From: Actinomycetaceae bacterium
GTDB taxonomy: Bacteria; Actinomycetota; Actinomycetes; Actinomycetales; Actinomycetaceae
Direction: 5' to 3'
DNA: 64,000 nucleotides
Assembly: GCA_030538185.1 (NCBI GenBank)
Contig: JAUNUK010000003.1
Location: 236,125-300,124 of the forward strand
In this document: positions 27,301 through 35,429 of the stretch, one piece after another
Position numbering within the stretch: position 1 is the first letter of the stretch
Layout: every line of letters starts with the position of its first letter
Made by a program: the position numbers and the translations under genes
The notes under the pieces: model-generated
The model's database searches: none
What the model saw: only the letters and a program-made list of their open reading frames with translations
Told to the model about the DNA's origin: nothing

Positions 27301-27515
27301 CGGAAGTCGAAGACCATTCCAATGCTTGCAACCCAAGTGATTGAACCGATATCCAGGGTGTTGTTTTCCGCGTCAAAAGGGATGTGCATTAAGGCAAAAA
27401 CTGCTGTTGAGGCGGGGGCCAAGGAAAGAATGAGCAGTGCGCGACGATCGAAGAGCTGCACGAGCTTGGGTGCCACAAGGGCAGCCAGCACATGGATACT
27501 CAAGATCAAGGGCAT
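24390..27515 (-). CDS. mrpA: Mrp Na+/H+ antiporter subunits A and B fused
   Basis: 1041 residues from ATG 27515 (MPLILSIHVLAALVAP); the frame is open further upstream but lacks membrane character. The NuoL-like part has FVFWELTTVSSFILIGHHYES and KSALAPIHFWLPSAMAAPTPVSA with the key glutamate and lysine. The C-terminal 300 residues add the MrpB domain (LIIGHNNPGGGFAGGIMGGLALVVRYL-type pattern). The largest, ion-translocating subunit. It is first in the six-gene operon and divergent from the Fe-S oxidoreductase gene. Confidence 0.93.
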   Translation of the reverse strand: MPLILSIHVLAALVAPKLVQLFDRRALLILSLAPASTAVFALMHIPFDAENNTLDIGSITWVASIGMVFDFRMDPLSWVMCLAVGIVGSLVMLYSAAYFPQRAIHMRTFTATFTVFAGAMAGLVTSESTLGLFVFWELTTVSSFILIGHHYESAAARAAARQAILVTTGGGLAMLSGFLIFSQIPGGSFALSGLVDSARAGTLGLPTGETWSSEGVPILVVVAAGLVLFGAVTKSALAPIHFWLPSAMAAPTPVSAYLHAAAMVKAGVYLVLRLSPGFAQIPGWVEACLFLGLATLVLGGYRALRQKDLKLLLAYGTVSQLGMMIAFAGTGVPLFTAVAIVMVIAHATFKSAAFLIVGAVEHCTGTRDLRVVSGVGKRAPALAVAGAFAAISMAGVPISAGYVGKEAAIMGLLSATTSGTKANPFELVVPAEALGTLPSIYAFLALLVFVLGSAITVGYTCVWWWGSFATKKDTEVSKVERPNFLLLAPPFLLGATSFVLGFAYPVLQAATQAQIDSLPSTPWQTSEGALVTSVNHVHLSLWSGVSEALVTLVVIALGLGIFSAREKINAWQSAHVFPKTVLGAFNKSLRWLDALARRVTGLVQRGSLPFDVTTILVAFFLIIFFPLIRVPLPGTWQIRLYDSLLQVGVGVLMIIAAVITVRARRRFKAVLALSMVGYGVALMFALHGAPDLALTQVLVETVTLVVFVLVLRTLPEYFSERPHVTSVWRRGVLGALVGCGVVGIGLAAASTRFADPVSKILPKEALQFGHGMNVVNVTLVDVRAWDTVGELSVLLVTATGVASLIFIHGRNPASLLRKNHKDAPPVWFNTDPTHRVIDSVIEAHSASSPSSWLAASTSLAPHKRAVIVEVATRILFPIMMMMSVWLLIIGHNNPGGGFAGGIMGGLALVVRYLAGGRYELLEATPFHAGRLLGLGLFTAAAGGAAPLLMGGTVLQSVAINLNLGPLGTMHFTTAVILDVGVYLLVIGVVLDLLQSLGSQMDVHIEAREREKHHAEIQGLAKGLEELSRLDAQSQGSKEARS

Positions 27516-27724
27516 GAGCGGTTCCAACCTCAAGGCTCTACTGGAGTCAAACGGGCGTATCCTCGTCGTTCCTGTCCTCAAGTTTAGAGAAAATGCACGA
27601 TTTACGCATCTTTCAGGGCGAAAACCTTGGACATTTGAATTTTTTACGCCCAAAAACCTGCTTTCACTACCTGGCAGTGCCTCCCTATTGCCGTCATTGC
27701 GTGCCTGTGGACGATAATGATGTA

Positions 27725-29911
27725 ATGACCGTTTTTTTCCAGGGTGCCGCCTTCGTGATCACCGTCGTGACAGTGCTCGGCCTGGGGTCATTTATCTCGG
27801 GAGCACTCTCAATTTGGCGGCGCACACGGATGGGCACCCCGTCACCTGGGCGTTTCACCTCGCCTGTGCGTCGAGTTTTCTCGATGGTAGCCACGGTTTT
27901 GACGCATGGACAGTTCCGCGGAAGACCGTGGCTGAGGCTTGCGCACTGGCTGGTCATGGTGTCTTTCCCTTTATTGTTTGTAACTCTCGCCAGTTCTTAC
28001 CATGATGTCTTTTCCGCTGCTTTGTGGGGAGTTGCCATACCGTCGCCGGCCTTTCCGTCTTTGTTGTATACGGTTTGGATTTGGGGAGTAGAAGTCATTG
28101 CCTGGTTGTCTCTGTTTGGAATCCTCTCGATGATTATCTTCAGGCAGGTCAAGGGACGAGCCGGTGGGGACGCTACCGCACGACGGGGCGAAGCTGGGTC
28201 CAAGGCATTGCCTCAACGTTTCTTCGGCTCCAAACACGGACAAGCCCTTTTCGTAGAGTTCGTGATTCTAATCGTGGTATTCAGCGTGCTCATGATCCAC
28301 TCATTCAAGGCTGCTCAGCTGTCTTTTTCTCCCGAGATGGCTCAGGCTTGGTACCCCTTAACTTCATGGATGGTGCCTTTCTTCGGCCTGGTCTTCGGCC
28401 TGGATTTGGGTGCCCCCCTGGATATAGCCACCAGCGGGGCTGTAGCTGTTGGCTTCTCGATTCTGAAGATCCTCGTGTCAATGGTGTGGATGATTGTTGT
28501 GGGTGTCATGCCTGCGATGGGTATCGCGTGGCACAGGTTCCTGGCTTTCTTTACCCTGTTCTTCGCCAAAGACCCAGGTGGCAGAAAAGATCTGGGCGGT
28601 TTATCGCCCATGCGCGTACTCGGTTCGGGTGGCGGTGCTCTGGCAACGCCAGCCTCCATTGAGGACCCCGAATTCTTTGGGGATTCCCCTGTTTTCGGGG
28701 CATCGACATTGACGCAGTTGACGTGGAAGAACTTGTTGGATGTCCAGTCCTGTACCGAATGTGGCCGCTGTCAGGAAGTCTGTCCCGCCTGGGCTACCGG
28801 CAAACCCCTGTCCCCCAAAACATTGGTCATGTCGATTCGCGATGCCCTTGATGCGGGCGCTAATGGTCTGGATGCCCCCATTCCAGTTGGCGAAGAGCTG
28901 TGGGATTGCACTAGTTGTGGCGCATGTGTCCAGTCATGCCCCGTGGGAATCGAGCACTTGGACATTGTCACGTCCCTGCGTCGGGCAAGGGTATTGATGG
29001 ACTCTGATTTCCCCCGGGATTACACCCAACTGTTTAGGAAAACCGAGACCAGAGGCAACCCCTGGGGACTTCCCAAGAAGGCCCGCATGGACTGGGCCAA
29101 GGGTTTAGACTTTACGGTGCCCCAAATCGGAGTTGACGTGGCTGACGCAACTGAGGTTGATTACTTACTCTGGGTTGGCTGCGCAGGTTCATATGACGAG
29201 GGCGGAAAAGCAGCCACTGCCGCCTTTGCACAGCTGCTTCACATGTCGAGTGTCAGCTTTGCCGTCCTCGGCAATGGGGAAACCTGTACGGGTGATTCGG
29301 CGAGACGTGCGGGCAACGAAATTCTTTTCTTACAGCAATCATCCCAGGTCATAGCCATGTTACAAGAAGCCAAAGCGAAAGAAATACTGGTGATGTGCCC
29401 GCACTGCTACACCACCATCGGTAAGGAGTATGCAGACTTCGGTGCGCACTTTAAAGTCACGCACCACACGCAGTTGTTGAATCGTCTGGTACGCGATGGG
29501 CGCTTGAAACTGGCGAAGCCCGAAGGCGAAGACGGGCGCGTTTTACAAATCACCTATCACGACCCGTGCTTCTTGGGGCGCCACAACGGCGAATTTGATG
29601 CCCCGCGCGCGCTTGTGTCAGATATTGGCCAGCTACATGAAATGCCTCGAAACCGCGAAAACTCGATGTGTTGTGGGGCTGGTGGCGGGCACGCATTCGT
29701 TGAAGAATCTGGTGGGGTGCGCATTGCGGATGCTCGTGCCCTTGAGGCACAGAACACGGGGGCAGATATTATCGCCACGGCCTGTCACTTCTGCACAAAC
29801 ATGCTGCAAACAGGGGTTGCCAACACTCAGGGGACGGCGAGGGTACAAGACATTGCGACCTTGACTCTGGCTGCCGCACAACGCGCTGCTACAAGCGAGG
29901 CCAGAGCGTAA
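27725..29911 (+). CDS. Membrane Fe-S oxidoreductase with cytochrome b-like domain (HdrD/GlpC-like)
   Basis: 728 residues from ATG 27725; the frame opens earlier at 27593 but that part is not membrane-like. An N-terminal nitrate-reductase-gamma-like domain with about five helices is followed by two [4Fe-4S] ferredoxin motifs (CTECGRCQEVCP near residue 343 and CTSCGACVQSCP near 395). Two cysteine-rich CCG domains follow, the second with HDPCFLGRHNGE and SMCCGAGGGHAF. This layout belongs to HdrDE/GlpC-like proteins common in Actinobacteria that move electrons between a quinone pool and an unknown donor. Electron donor and acceptor are not known. Transcribed away from the Mrp operon. Confidence 0.88.
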   Translation: MTVFFQGAAFVITVVTVLGLGSFISGALSIWRRTRMGTPSPGRFTSPVRRVFSMVATVLTHGQFRGRPWLRLAHWLVMVSFPLLFVTLASSYHDVFSAALWGVAIPSPAFPSLLYTVWIWGVEVIAWLSLFGILSMIIFRQVKGRAGGDATARRGEAGSKALPQRFFGSKHGQALFVEFVILIVVFSVLMIHSFKAAQLSFSPEMAQAWYPLTSWMVPFFGLVFGLDLGAPLDIATSGAVAVGFSILKILVSMVWMIVVGVMPAMGIAWHRFLAFFTLFFAKDPGGRKDLGGLSPMRVLGSGGGALATPASIEDPEFFGDSPVFGASTLTQLTWKNLLDVQSCTECGRCQEVCPAWATGKPLSPKTLVMSIRDALDAGANGLDAPIPVGEELWDCTSCGACVQSCPVGIEHLDIVTSLRRARVLMDSDFPRDYTQLFRKTETRGNPWGLPKKARMDWAKGLDFTVPQIGVDVADATEVDYLLWVGCAGSYDEGGKAATAAFAQLLHMSSVSFAVLGNGETCTGDSARRAGNEILFLQQSSQVIAMLQEAKAKEILVMCPHCYTTIGKEYADFGAHFKVTHHTQLLNRLVRDGRLKLAKPEGEDGRVLQITYHDPCFLGRHNGEFDAPRALVSDIGQLHEMPRNRENSMCCGAGGGHAFVEESGGVRIADARALEAQNTGADIIATACHFCTNMLQTGVANTQGTARVQDIATLTLAAAQRAATSEARA

Positions 29912-29929
29912 CCCAGGTTGGCCTGTGGC

Positions 29930-30970
29930 CTAAAGTTCGACCAAGAAGCCGTCCTCGTCAAGTAGCCAACCACCTGCCTCTTGTATGAGGCGCTTTGCAA
30001 TTAACTCAATCAGGCTGGCTGCTTTCAGACGTTCCAGGCGCATACTTCTTGACAGACGCGGCCCATAAGCCTGCGACAAATCGCGTGGAACCCACAAAAT
30101 ATCGTAGGAAATAACGCCTTCATCAGGCGCTGCACCGACGGCGCGAGGCACATCGGATTCTTCATGAACATGTATGTGCACCTCGGAAGATGCTCCGCAC
30201 CGCCCCATGATTGCGTAAGAATCCAGGGTGTCGCCTTGGGCCAAGGCAACCTCATCAAAGGCATCGGCCTCGGCGTGTAGCCAAGCACGTTCATCGGATG
30301 AGAGCTCAGCGACCGCACGCCTTCGCAAACCGTCTCGGTCAAAAGCCAGTTTATCGGTGGGTATGGATGCTAGGCGTATGCGTCTGGCACGCGCAGTATT
30401 CGGCAGGTCGGCCTCAGTTTCTTCCAGGGAACTGTGTGCGTCTGGTAAAACCGGGCGCACAACCTCGACGCAGGCCGGCGGGGAGAGCCACAGATCGGAA
30501 ATAATGCGCAAGCCAACTGAGGCATCCGGATCGGGGATCACAACCGGACCTGTCGCCAGACGCAAAGCACCGGCAAGGCGACGTGCCATGGCGCGCAGCC
30601 CCGTGAGGACCTCGAGTTCTAAACCTTCAGGACAGCCTTCAGGGAAAGCGTCAAGTAACTCATCGCAACCTGCAAGTTCTGGAGGAACAGGGGCACCGCG
30701 CAGGGCAGGGACTGAGAGCAAATAGGCAGTTGCTGACCAGCTTGGCAACCCTAAACTTTGAGCCACTTCCTCGGTGGCCTCCCAGGGACCAGAGAGGTAG
30801 GCCTCCCCCGTCAAACGCAATAAACCTTGACGAATCCACCCCGCATCATCCCAGATGGAAAGGGCTAAGGCTTCTAATTCTTGCGTTTGCACGTCGTCGG
30901 CCAAGGCCAAGAGGTGAAAACGCTGCCCATCCTTGTACGTCAGCGAATCAAGGAACTCAGGAGGGGTCAC
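29930..30970 (-). CDS. Unknown actinobacterial protein linked to dcd
   Basis: 346 residues from a GTG at 30970, eight bases after the dcd stop, so probably co-transcribed with it; the frame remains open upstream through dcd but the overlap makes that unlikely. No membrane segments and no recognised domain. It contains acidic blocks (EETEADLPNT, DSYAIMGRCG) and ends GGWLLDEDGFLVEL, suggesting a soluble mostly helical protein. I do not recognise a family or function. Confidence 0.7.
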   Translation of the reverse strand: MTPPEFLDSLTYKDGQRFHLLALADDVQTQELEALALSIWDDAGWIRQGLLRLTGEAYLSGPWEATEEVAQSLGLPSWSATAYLLSVPALRGAPVPPELAGCDELLDAFPEGCPEGLELEVLTGLRAMARRLAGALRLATGPVVIPDPDASVGLRIISDLWLSPPACVEVVRPVLPDAHSSLEETEADLPNTARARRIRLASIPTDKLAFDRDGLRRRAVAELSSDERAWLHAEADAFDEVALAQGDTLDSYAIMGRCGASSEVHIHVHEESDVPRAVGAAPDEGVISYDILWVPRDLSQAYGPRLSRSMRLERLKAASLIELIAKRLIQEAGGWLLDEDGFLVEL

Positions 30971-30978
30971 GGTGTGCT

Positions 30979-31638
30979 TCAGTTCTGGGGGTTGTTTGGT
31001 GTGTGGTCCTTGGGTGCTTCGGAGGTGAGGCTGCGTGGGGTGGGGGCAATACCGCGCCCCTCGAGTACGTGTATGCGCGAGAAATTGAGGTAAGAGCGCG
31101 AAGCCGTCGGGCCACGTTGACCTTGATAGCGGGAGCCTGTTGCGCCCTTCCCGTAGGGCTTTTCGGCAGGTGAGGACAGTTGGAAGAAACACATCTGACC
31201 AACCTTCATGCCCGGAAAAAGCAAGATGGGCATGGTTGACGTGTTTGACAGTTCTAGGGTGACGTGCCCGGTGAAACCAGGATCGATGAAACCGGCCGTC
31301 GAGTGTGTGAGCAGCCCTAGGCGACCTAGCGAGGATTTGCCTTCTAGCCGGGCTGCCACATCGTCACCAAGCGTGACACATTCAAAAGTAGAGCCGAGGA
31401 CGAACTCCCCTGGATGCAGCACGAAGGGGTCATCGTTGCCGACATCAATCAGGTGCGTCAGGTCGTCTTGTTGGGCCGATGGGTCGATAACCGGGTAGCG
31501 GTGGTTGTCGAAGAGGCGGAAATACCTGTCTAGGCGCACGTCAATCGAGGACGGCTGGAGCATGTCGAGGTCAAGGGGGTCAAGGCTGATAGAACCGGCA
31601 TCAATGCGGGCGCGAATATCACGATCAGAGAGCAACAC
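30979..31638 (-). CDS. dcd: dCTP deaminase (possibly bifunctional dCTP deaminase/dUTPase)
   Basis: 219 residues from GTG 31638 giving the standard start [53 protein letters not shown] (catalytic serine, arginine and glycine-rich turn) and [19 protein letters not shown] are the trimeric dUTPase/DCD landmarks. The enzyme turns dCTP into dUTP (and in mycobacteria on to dUMP) for dTMP synthesis. The C-terminal 30 residues beyond [11 protein letters not shown] are longer than usual. tRNA-Gly lies just upstream on the other strand. Confidence 0.93.
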   Translation of the reverse strand: MLLSDRDIRARIDAGSISLDPLDLDMLQPSSIDVRLDRYFRLFDNHRYPVIDPSAQQDDLTHLIDVGNDDPFVLHPGEFVLGSTFECVTLGDDVAARLEGKSSLGRLGLLTHSTAGFIDPGFTGHVTLELSNTSTMPILLFPGMKVGQMCFFQLSSPAEKPYGKGATGSRYQGQRGPTASRSYLNFSRIHVLEGRGIAPTPRSLTSEAPKDHTPNNPQN

Positions 31639-31715
31639 AGAACTATCGTAGCCGAGCCCGGCCCTTAGTCTAATGTGCGCGCCCAGATACGACTGTGGCA
31701 TACTTGATCCCTGTC

Positions 31716-31786
31716 GCGGGTGTAGTTCAATGGCAGAACTTCAGCTTCCCAAGCTGATAGCGCGGGTTCGATTCCCGTCACCCGCT
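31716..31786 (+). tRNA. tRNA-Gly(CCC)
   Basis: 71 bases. Acceptor stem GCGGGTG/CACCCGC, anticodon stem TCAGC/GCTGA with loop TTCCCAA (anticodon CCC), T loop TTCGATT. CCA is not encoded. Its last 14 bases plus one are repeated at 31884-31898, as at attachment sites of integrating elements. Confidence 0.95.
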
Positions 31787-31791
31787 CTTGG

Positions 31792-31826
31792 AAAAGGTTT
31801 GCGGGGTGTATCCCCGTAAACCTTTT
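31792..31826 (+). terminator. Hairpin after tRNA-Gly
   Basis: AAAAGGTTT-g-CGGGG, loop TGTAT, CCCCG-t-AAACCTTTT. A 14-pair stem (one G-T pair) with a T run in its 3' arm, 5 bases after the tRNA. A diverged copy lies at 33184-33218. Confidence 0.75.
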
Positions 31827-31883
31827 GCTATGTGCGGGTCGGTGAATCGACAGGGCCCACGCTGCCCGCAAGGGCAGTGGGGA

Positions 31884-31898
31884 TCCCGTCACCCGCTC
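31884..31898 (+). repeat. Copy of the tRNA-Gly 3' end (att-like)
   Basis: TCCCGTCACCCGCTC is identical to 31773-31787, the end of tRNA-Gly, 111 bases away. Integrases that use tRNA genes leave such repeats at both ends of an element. A third, weaker match (CGTCACACGCTCCGG) is at 33171-33185. Confidence 0.65.
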
Positions 31899-31902
31899 CG
31901 CG

Positions 31903-32008
31903 GACAAAATGTGCTTTGCACATTTTGTCTTGCCAGTGCTTATTTGCGCCGCGATAATCCGCGGCGCGTCACTCGCGCTTTTGCGAAAAGTGCGATTTTC
32001 GCAAAAGC
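31903..32008. repeat. Three tandem perfect hairpins
   Basis: Stem 1: GACAAAATGTGC / GCACATTTTGTC (31903-31929, 3-base loop). Stem 2: GCGCCGCG / CGCGGCGC (31946-31967). Stem 3: GCTTTTGCGAAAA / TTTTCGCAAAAGC (31977-32008). All perfect and back to back. The third resembles a terminator. Together they could form a structured RNA or a recombination site; no known family matches. Confidence 0.75.
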
Positions 32009-32037
32009 TAGTTCCACATACTGTGGGCAGAACCTGG

Positions 32038-32122
32038 AGTTAATTCTGTAAAAACGTTTCACACTTGGGCCCATGCTGACCGCCAACGACGATGGATGCG
32101 CCTTCTACCGCAAGAATTAACT
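32038..32122. repeat. Inverted repeat AGTTAATTCT / AGAATTAACT
   Basis: Perfect 10-base arms at 32038-32047 and 32113-32122, enclosing 65 bases that include a palindromic GGGCCC. It lies just downstream of the DUF5692 gene (minus strand) and may be its terminator or part of the hairpin patch. Confidence 0.55.
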
Positions 32123-32160
32123 GCGGAGGGCCCAGAGTATCTAAGTTAAGTTGCTGGTTA

Positions 32161-33123
32161 TCATTCAGGTTTGTACTGCGGCTCAGCGTTCTCGGCTGCA
32201 GCCTTCTCGTAGGCCGGAAAGCCGACATACACTTCGTCACGCAGCGGGTTGAGACGCCCCCGCACGATCCGGTAGGAGTGGTAAATCAACACTCCGACGT
32301 TGGCTGCAAGGGCCAATGCAGAGACGGTAAACAGCGCTACAGGGTTATTGGAGGATTCGACGGAGAACATGCTGTCGGAGACGAATGAGGGCACTGCCAT
32401 TGTGAACATCATCCAGAACGCCAAGGTCTGCGCCCGGGCTTGTAACCAGCTGCCGCGCTTGATGAAGAAGGCTGGGATGGTACAAGAGACCAATAGTGCG
32501 GCACCAGCGTAGAAAGCATGATCCCCAACGCAGTTATACACGTAGGCGAAGTTCCACAGGTCGTAGGCGATGATCCAAGGCCAGATCATGTCGGGCCACA
32601 CCATGTCTTTACGAGAATCGCGCGAGAGTCGAATACCTAGCCAACCAGAGATGGTGATGATGTTTATGAGCCCAGCTACACCGTTCATCCAGTTCCAGGG
32701 ACCTGAAATCATCCACACCCCATCGACCATGCCGTCAACCTCCATGGCACCCACCTGGAAATCACGGATCACTGCCTCCAGGATGTTGACTGCCAAGATG
32801 AAGGGCGGGAACATCAGTACCCATTTGTTGGCTGCCGCTCCCTTGATGAATCGCAGCGCAAGGAATCCCAAGCAACCAGCCAGCGCCGAATAGACCTTTA
32901 CCCAGTGGAACCAGGTGCCCGTCGAGGCGCCCTCGCCTGCCGTGTTTGGCCAAACGAAAATGGTCAGCACAACGGGCAACACCAAAAACAGTGACAGTGC
33001 CACCCACTTGTTAATCCGCGCCAGTTCGTTGCAGGCGATCAGCGCACCCAGGACGACGAACCACATCAAATAGGCGTACCAAGGCGCCTGGGCAAAGAGG
33101 AACACAGCTTCTCCAATCTTCAA
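32161..33123 (-). CDS. DUF5692 family multi-pass membrane protein
   Basis: 320 residues with about 9 hydrophobic helices. Characteristic are WMISGPWNWMNGVAGLINII, WIIAYDLWNFAYVYNCVGDHAFYAG and a polar C-terminus ending in PEYKPE-like residues (QYKPE). I associate this pattern with DUF5692, a family with no known function. It lies between the tRNA-Gly repeat patch and a second, diverged copy of the tRNA-flanking segment, so it appears to be the cargo of an element inserted at the tRNA. Confidence 0.75.
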   Translation of the reverse strand: MKIGEAVFLFAQAPWYAYLMWFVVLGALIACNELARINKWVALSLFLVLPVVLTIFVWPNTAGEGASTGTWFHWVKVYSALAGCLGFLALRFIKGAAANKWVLMFPPFILAVNILEAVIRDFQVGAMEVDGMVDGVWMISGPWNWMNGVAGLINIITISGWLGIRLSRDSRKDMVWPDMIWPWIIAYDLWNFAYVYNCVGDHAFYAGAALLVSCTIPAFFIKRGSWLQARAQTLAFWMMFTMAVPSFVSDSMFSVESSNNPVALFTVSALALAANVGVLIYHSYRIVRGRLNPLRDEVYVGFPAYEKAAAENAEPQYKPE

Positions 33124-33170
33124 ACGGACACCTATGTCCGGTCAAGAAAAGCATAACACAGCGCCTCTGG

Positions 33171-33290
33171 CGTCACACGCTCCGGCAAAGGATTGCAGGG
33201 CGTAGCCTCGTAAACCTTTTGCGATGTGCAGGTCAGTCAGTAAGTCAGTCAACAGGGCCCACACCACCCGCAATGGCAGTGGCGAACACA
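33171..33290 (+). repeat. Diverged second copy of the tRNA-Gly downstream segment
   Basis: 33171-33290 matches 31774-31885 over about 110 bases. It shares CGTAAACCTTTTGC, ATGTGC, CAGGGCCCAC and GGCAGTGG in the same order, with a short insertion of TCAG repeats near 33232-33250. It begins with a damaged copy of the tRNA end. The two copies bracket the hairpin block and the DUF5692 gene. Confidence 0.7.
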
Positions 33291-33352
33291 CCTGAAACTC
33301 AAAAGAATCACATAGAATTCAAGGTGAATTTGCAAGTCACTTGGGGGTAGGT

Positions 33353-34261
33353 ATGCGTGAATTTGTTGCTCTCGATTTTGAAACGGCAAACGAGCAGCGA
33401 CGTTCGGCTTGTGCCGTTGGACTGGTTAGTTTTGACAGTGAAGGCAAAGTTGCAGATCGGTACTACCAACTTTTACGTCCGCATCCTGATGTGGATTACT
33501 TCAATCCAATTAATGTGTGGATTCACGGAATCTCAGCTGAGGATGTAGTTGACGCACCTCAATGGGATGAAATTTACGATGATGTGGCTGCATTCGTAGC
33601 TGACAGACCAATCGTCGCGCACAACATGGCTTTCGACGGGTATGTTTTTTCAGACCTGGCTTCAATGTACGGCTTTGAACAACCAAATAACCGCAGATTC
33701 TGCACGCTCCGACTTGCAAGAAAGATACTTGTCGAGGAACTAGACCGCAAGAGCCTTGACAATGTATACGACTTCTACTTTCCTGGAGAGCCTTTCGATC
33801 ACCACCATGCATCTGCCGATGCTGAGGCGTGTGGTCGCATCTTCTGTCGGATGCAATCCGAGTTTGAATATGAACAACTTGAAGAAATGTGCCCACCTAC
33901 GAGAAGGTCCCGTCCTACTCAAAGGCCAGGAATGCTGGCGGATCAATTGTTGGTTGAGGAGTTAATTGAGCGCTACGGCAATAGCAAAGCTCTAGAAAAC
34001 GAACATGTTGTTTTTACTGGCACCCTGCGGCACGGCCAGCGCGCTGCAGTTCAACAACTCGTGACCGTTGTTGGCGGAATACCTGAGAAGAGCTTGACCA
34101 AGAAAACAACGCTGCTCGTTGTTGGTATCCCGAACCCGCAGGCATGGGTGGAGGGCTCCTCTGCTTCGCGAAAACTCATCAAAGCTTCACAGTTACGAGA
34201 TGCCGGATCTCCCATCGAAGTGATCACAGAAGAAGAGTTCTTCAATCGTTTATCTGACTGA
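33353..34261 (+). CDS. DEDDh 3'-5' exonuclease with C-terminal BRCT domain
   Basis: 302 residues from ATG 33353 (GGGGGTAGG upstream). DnaQ-type exonuclease motifs are FVALDFETANEQRRSACAVG (D and E), VAHNMAFD (second D) and HHHASADAEACGR (H and D, the DEDDh form). A BRCT domain follows at about 220-300 (HVVFTGTLRHGQRAAVQQLV). Such proteins are stand-alone proofreading or repair exonucleases related to epsilon. Base use is more AT-rich than neighbouring genes and it lies in the tRNA-Gly island, so transfer is plausible. Confidence 0.88.
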   Translation: MREFVALDFETANEQRRSACAVGLVSFDSEGKVADRYYQLLRPHPDVDYFNPINVWIHGISAEDVVDAPQWDEIYDDVAAFVADRPIVAHNMAFDGYVFSDLASMYGFEQPNNRRFCTLRLARKILVEELDRKSLDNVYDFYFPGEPFDHHHASADAEACGRIFCRMQSEFEYEQLEEMCPPTRRSRPTQRPGMLADQLLVEELIERYGNSKALENEHVVFTGTLRHGQRAAVQQLVTVVGGIPEKSLTKKTTLLVVGIPNPQAWVEGSSASRKLIKASQLRDAGSPIEVITEEEFFNRLSD

Positions 34262-34418
34262 CTGCACAGTTCCCGCTTCATAGAAGCGTTGCCCAATGTA
34301 GCCTTCCCAGAAAAACTGAGGAACTCCGCGCTGAAATTCTTCACCAAGCATTTATTGCTCATTTATTGCATCATCTCCCGTACCTTCAACTATTAACACA
34401 ATCCACTACGCTTCCAAT

Positions 34419-35273
34419 ATGAATGATTCCCCACACCTTGACTACCAACAGTTCTTTGAGGACAACCGATCGAACTGGGACGACAGGGCTGCGGTACACC
34501 AGGCCTCAGGTTATGGAATCGCTGAACTCATAGACGACCCGCAGGCGATCACACCAGAGTTGCTGCTCGATCTTCACCGTTTTGGCGATCTGACCAACAA
34601 AAACATCATCCATCTTCAGTGCCATCTGGGCACGGACACCATTGGTTTTGCGCGGCAGGGAGCTAGGCGCACGGTTGGCATCGATCTGTCCAGTGAATCC
34701 CTCAACCGGGCGCGCGCCATCGCTAGGGAATGTAACGCGAACATCGAATTCATTGAGTCCAATGTGTACGACGCGCGCACGGCAGTTGACGGCTCTTTCG
34801 ACCTGGTCTACACCTCCCTTGGAGTCCTGTGCTGGCTTCCAGACGTAAACGCCTGGGCAGAAGTGATCAGCTCACTGCTGAAACCAGGGGGTACCTTCTT
34901 TATCCGAGACGATCACCCCATGCTCATGGCCATCGGAGAGGACACCATCCACGGCCTTGTGATCGAACAACCATATTTCCAACACATTACCCCGATAACC
35001 TGGGATGATGATCAAAGTTACGTCACGCCTCCAGCAGATGCACCGCCCATCACACACACCCGTAATCACCAATGGAACCACGCCCTAAGCGAAATCATCA
35101 CCGCTCTGCTCAAGGCTGGACTAATACTCGACTCCTTCGAAGAAACTACCTATGCCTCGTGGTGCCCATGGCCAGACCTCATGGAGCTAGATGAAAAACA
35201 CGGCTACTACTTTAAGGATCACCCAGAACGCCTACCCCTCCAGTTCGTCATCCAGGCTCACAAACCGCAATAA
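34419..35273 (+). CDS. Class I SAM-dependent methyltransferase
   Basis: 284 residues. IIHLQCHLGTDTIGFARQGA carries the SAM-binding loop, VGIDLSSESLNRARAIA has the acidic residue that holds the ribose, and LVYTSLGVLCWLPD and LLKPGGTFFIRDDHPM continue the Rossmann-like methyltransferase fold. The family (methyltransferase 11/25-like) methylates small molecules; the substrate is not evident. No strong ribosome-binding site precedes the ATG. It stands alone between the exonuclease and the acyl-CoA synthetase. Confidence 0.88.
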   Translation: MNDSPHLDYQQFFEDNRSNWDDRAAVHQASGYGIAELIDDPQAITPELLLDLHRFGDLTNKNIIHLQCHLGTDTIGFARQGARRTVGIDLSSESLNRARAIARECNANIEFIESNVYDARTAVDGSFDLVYTSLGVLCWLPDVNAWAEVISSLLKPGGTFFIRDDHPMLMAIGEDTIHGLVIEQPYFQHITPITWDDDQSYVTPPADAPPITHTRNHQWNHALSEIITALLKAGLILDSFEETTYASWCPWPDLMELDEKHGYYFKDHPERLPLQFVIQAHKPQ

Positions 35274-35429
35274 CCTACGGTTGCCCCCACAAGCCTGCAA
35301 CAGCCCCAACCGCACCGTCCTCGGCAAAACCTGAAGAAATCTGCACCTGCGTCTTTGGCAGCGGGTAAACTTACGGTAGCGTAGGTTAAACGCAGCGTAG
35401 CTTCCTTCGAGAAACAGCCAGGGGACCAA

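Noticed and set aside
31903-32122. CRISPR array in the hairpin block
   Set aside because: The repeats are inverted, differ in sequence and lack evenly sized spacers; no cas genes.
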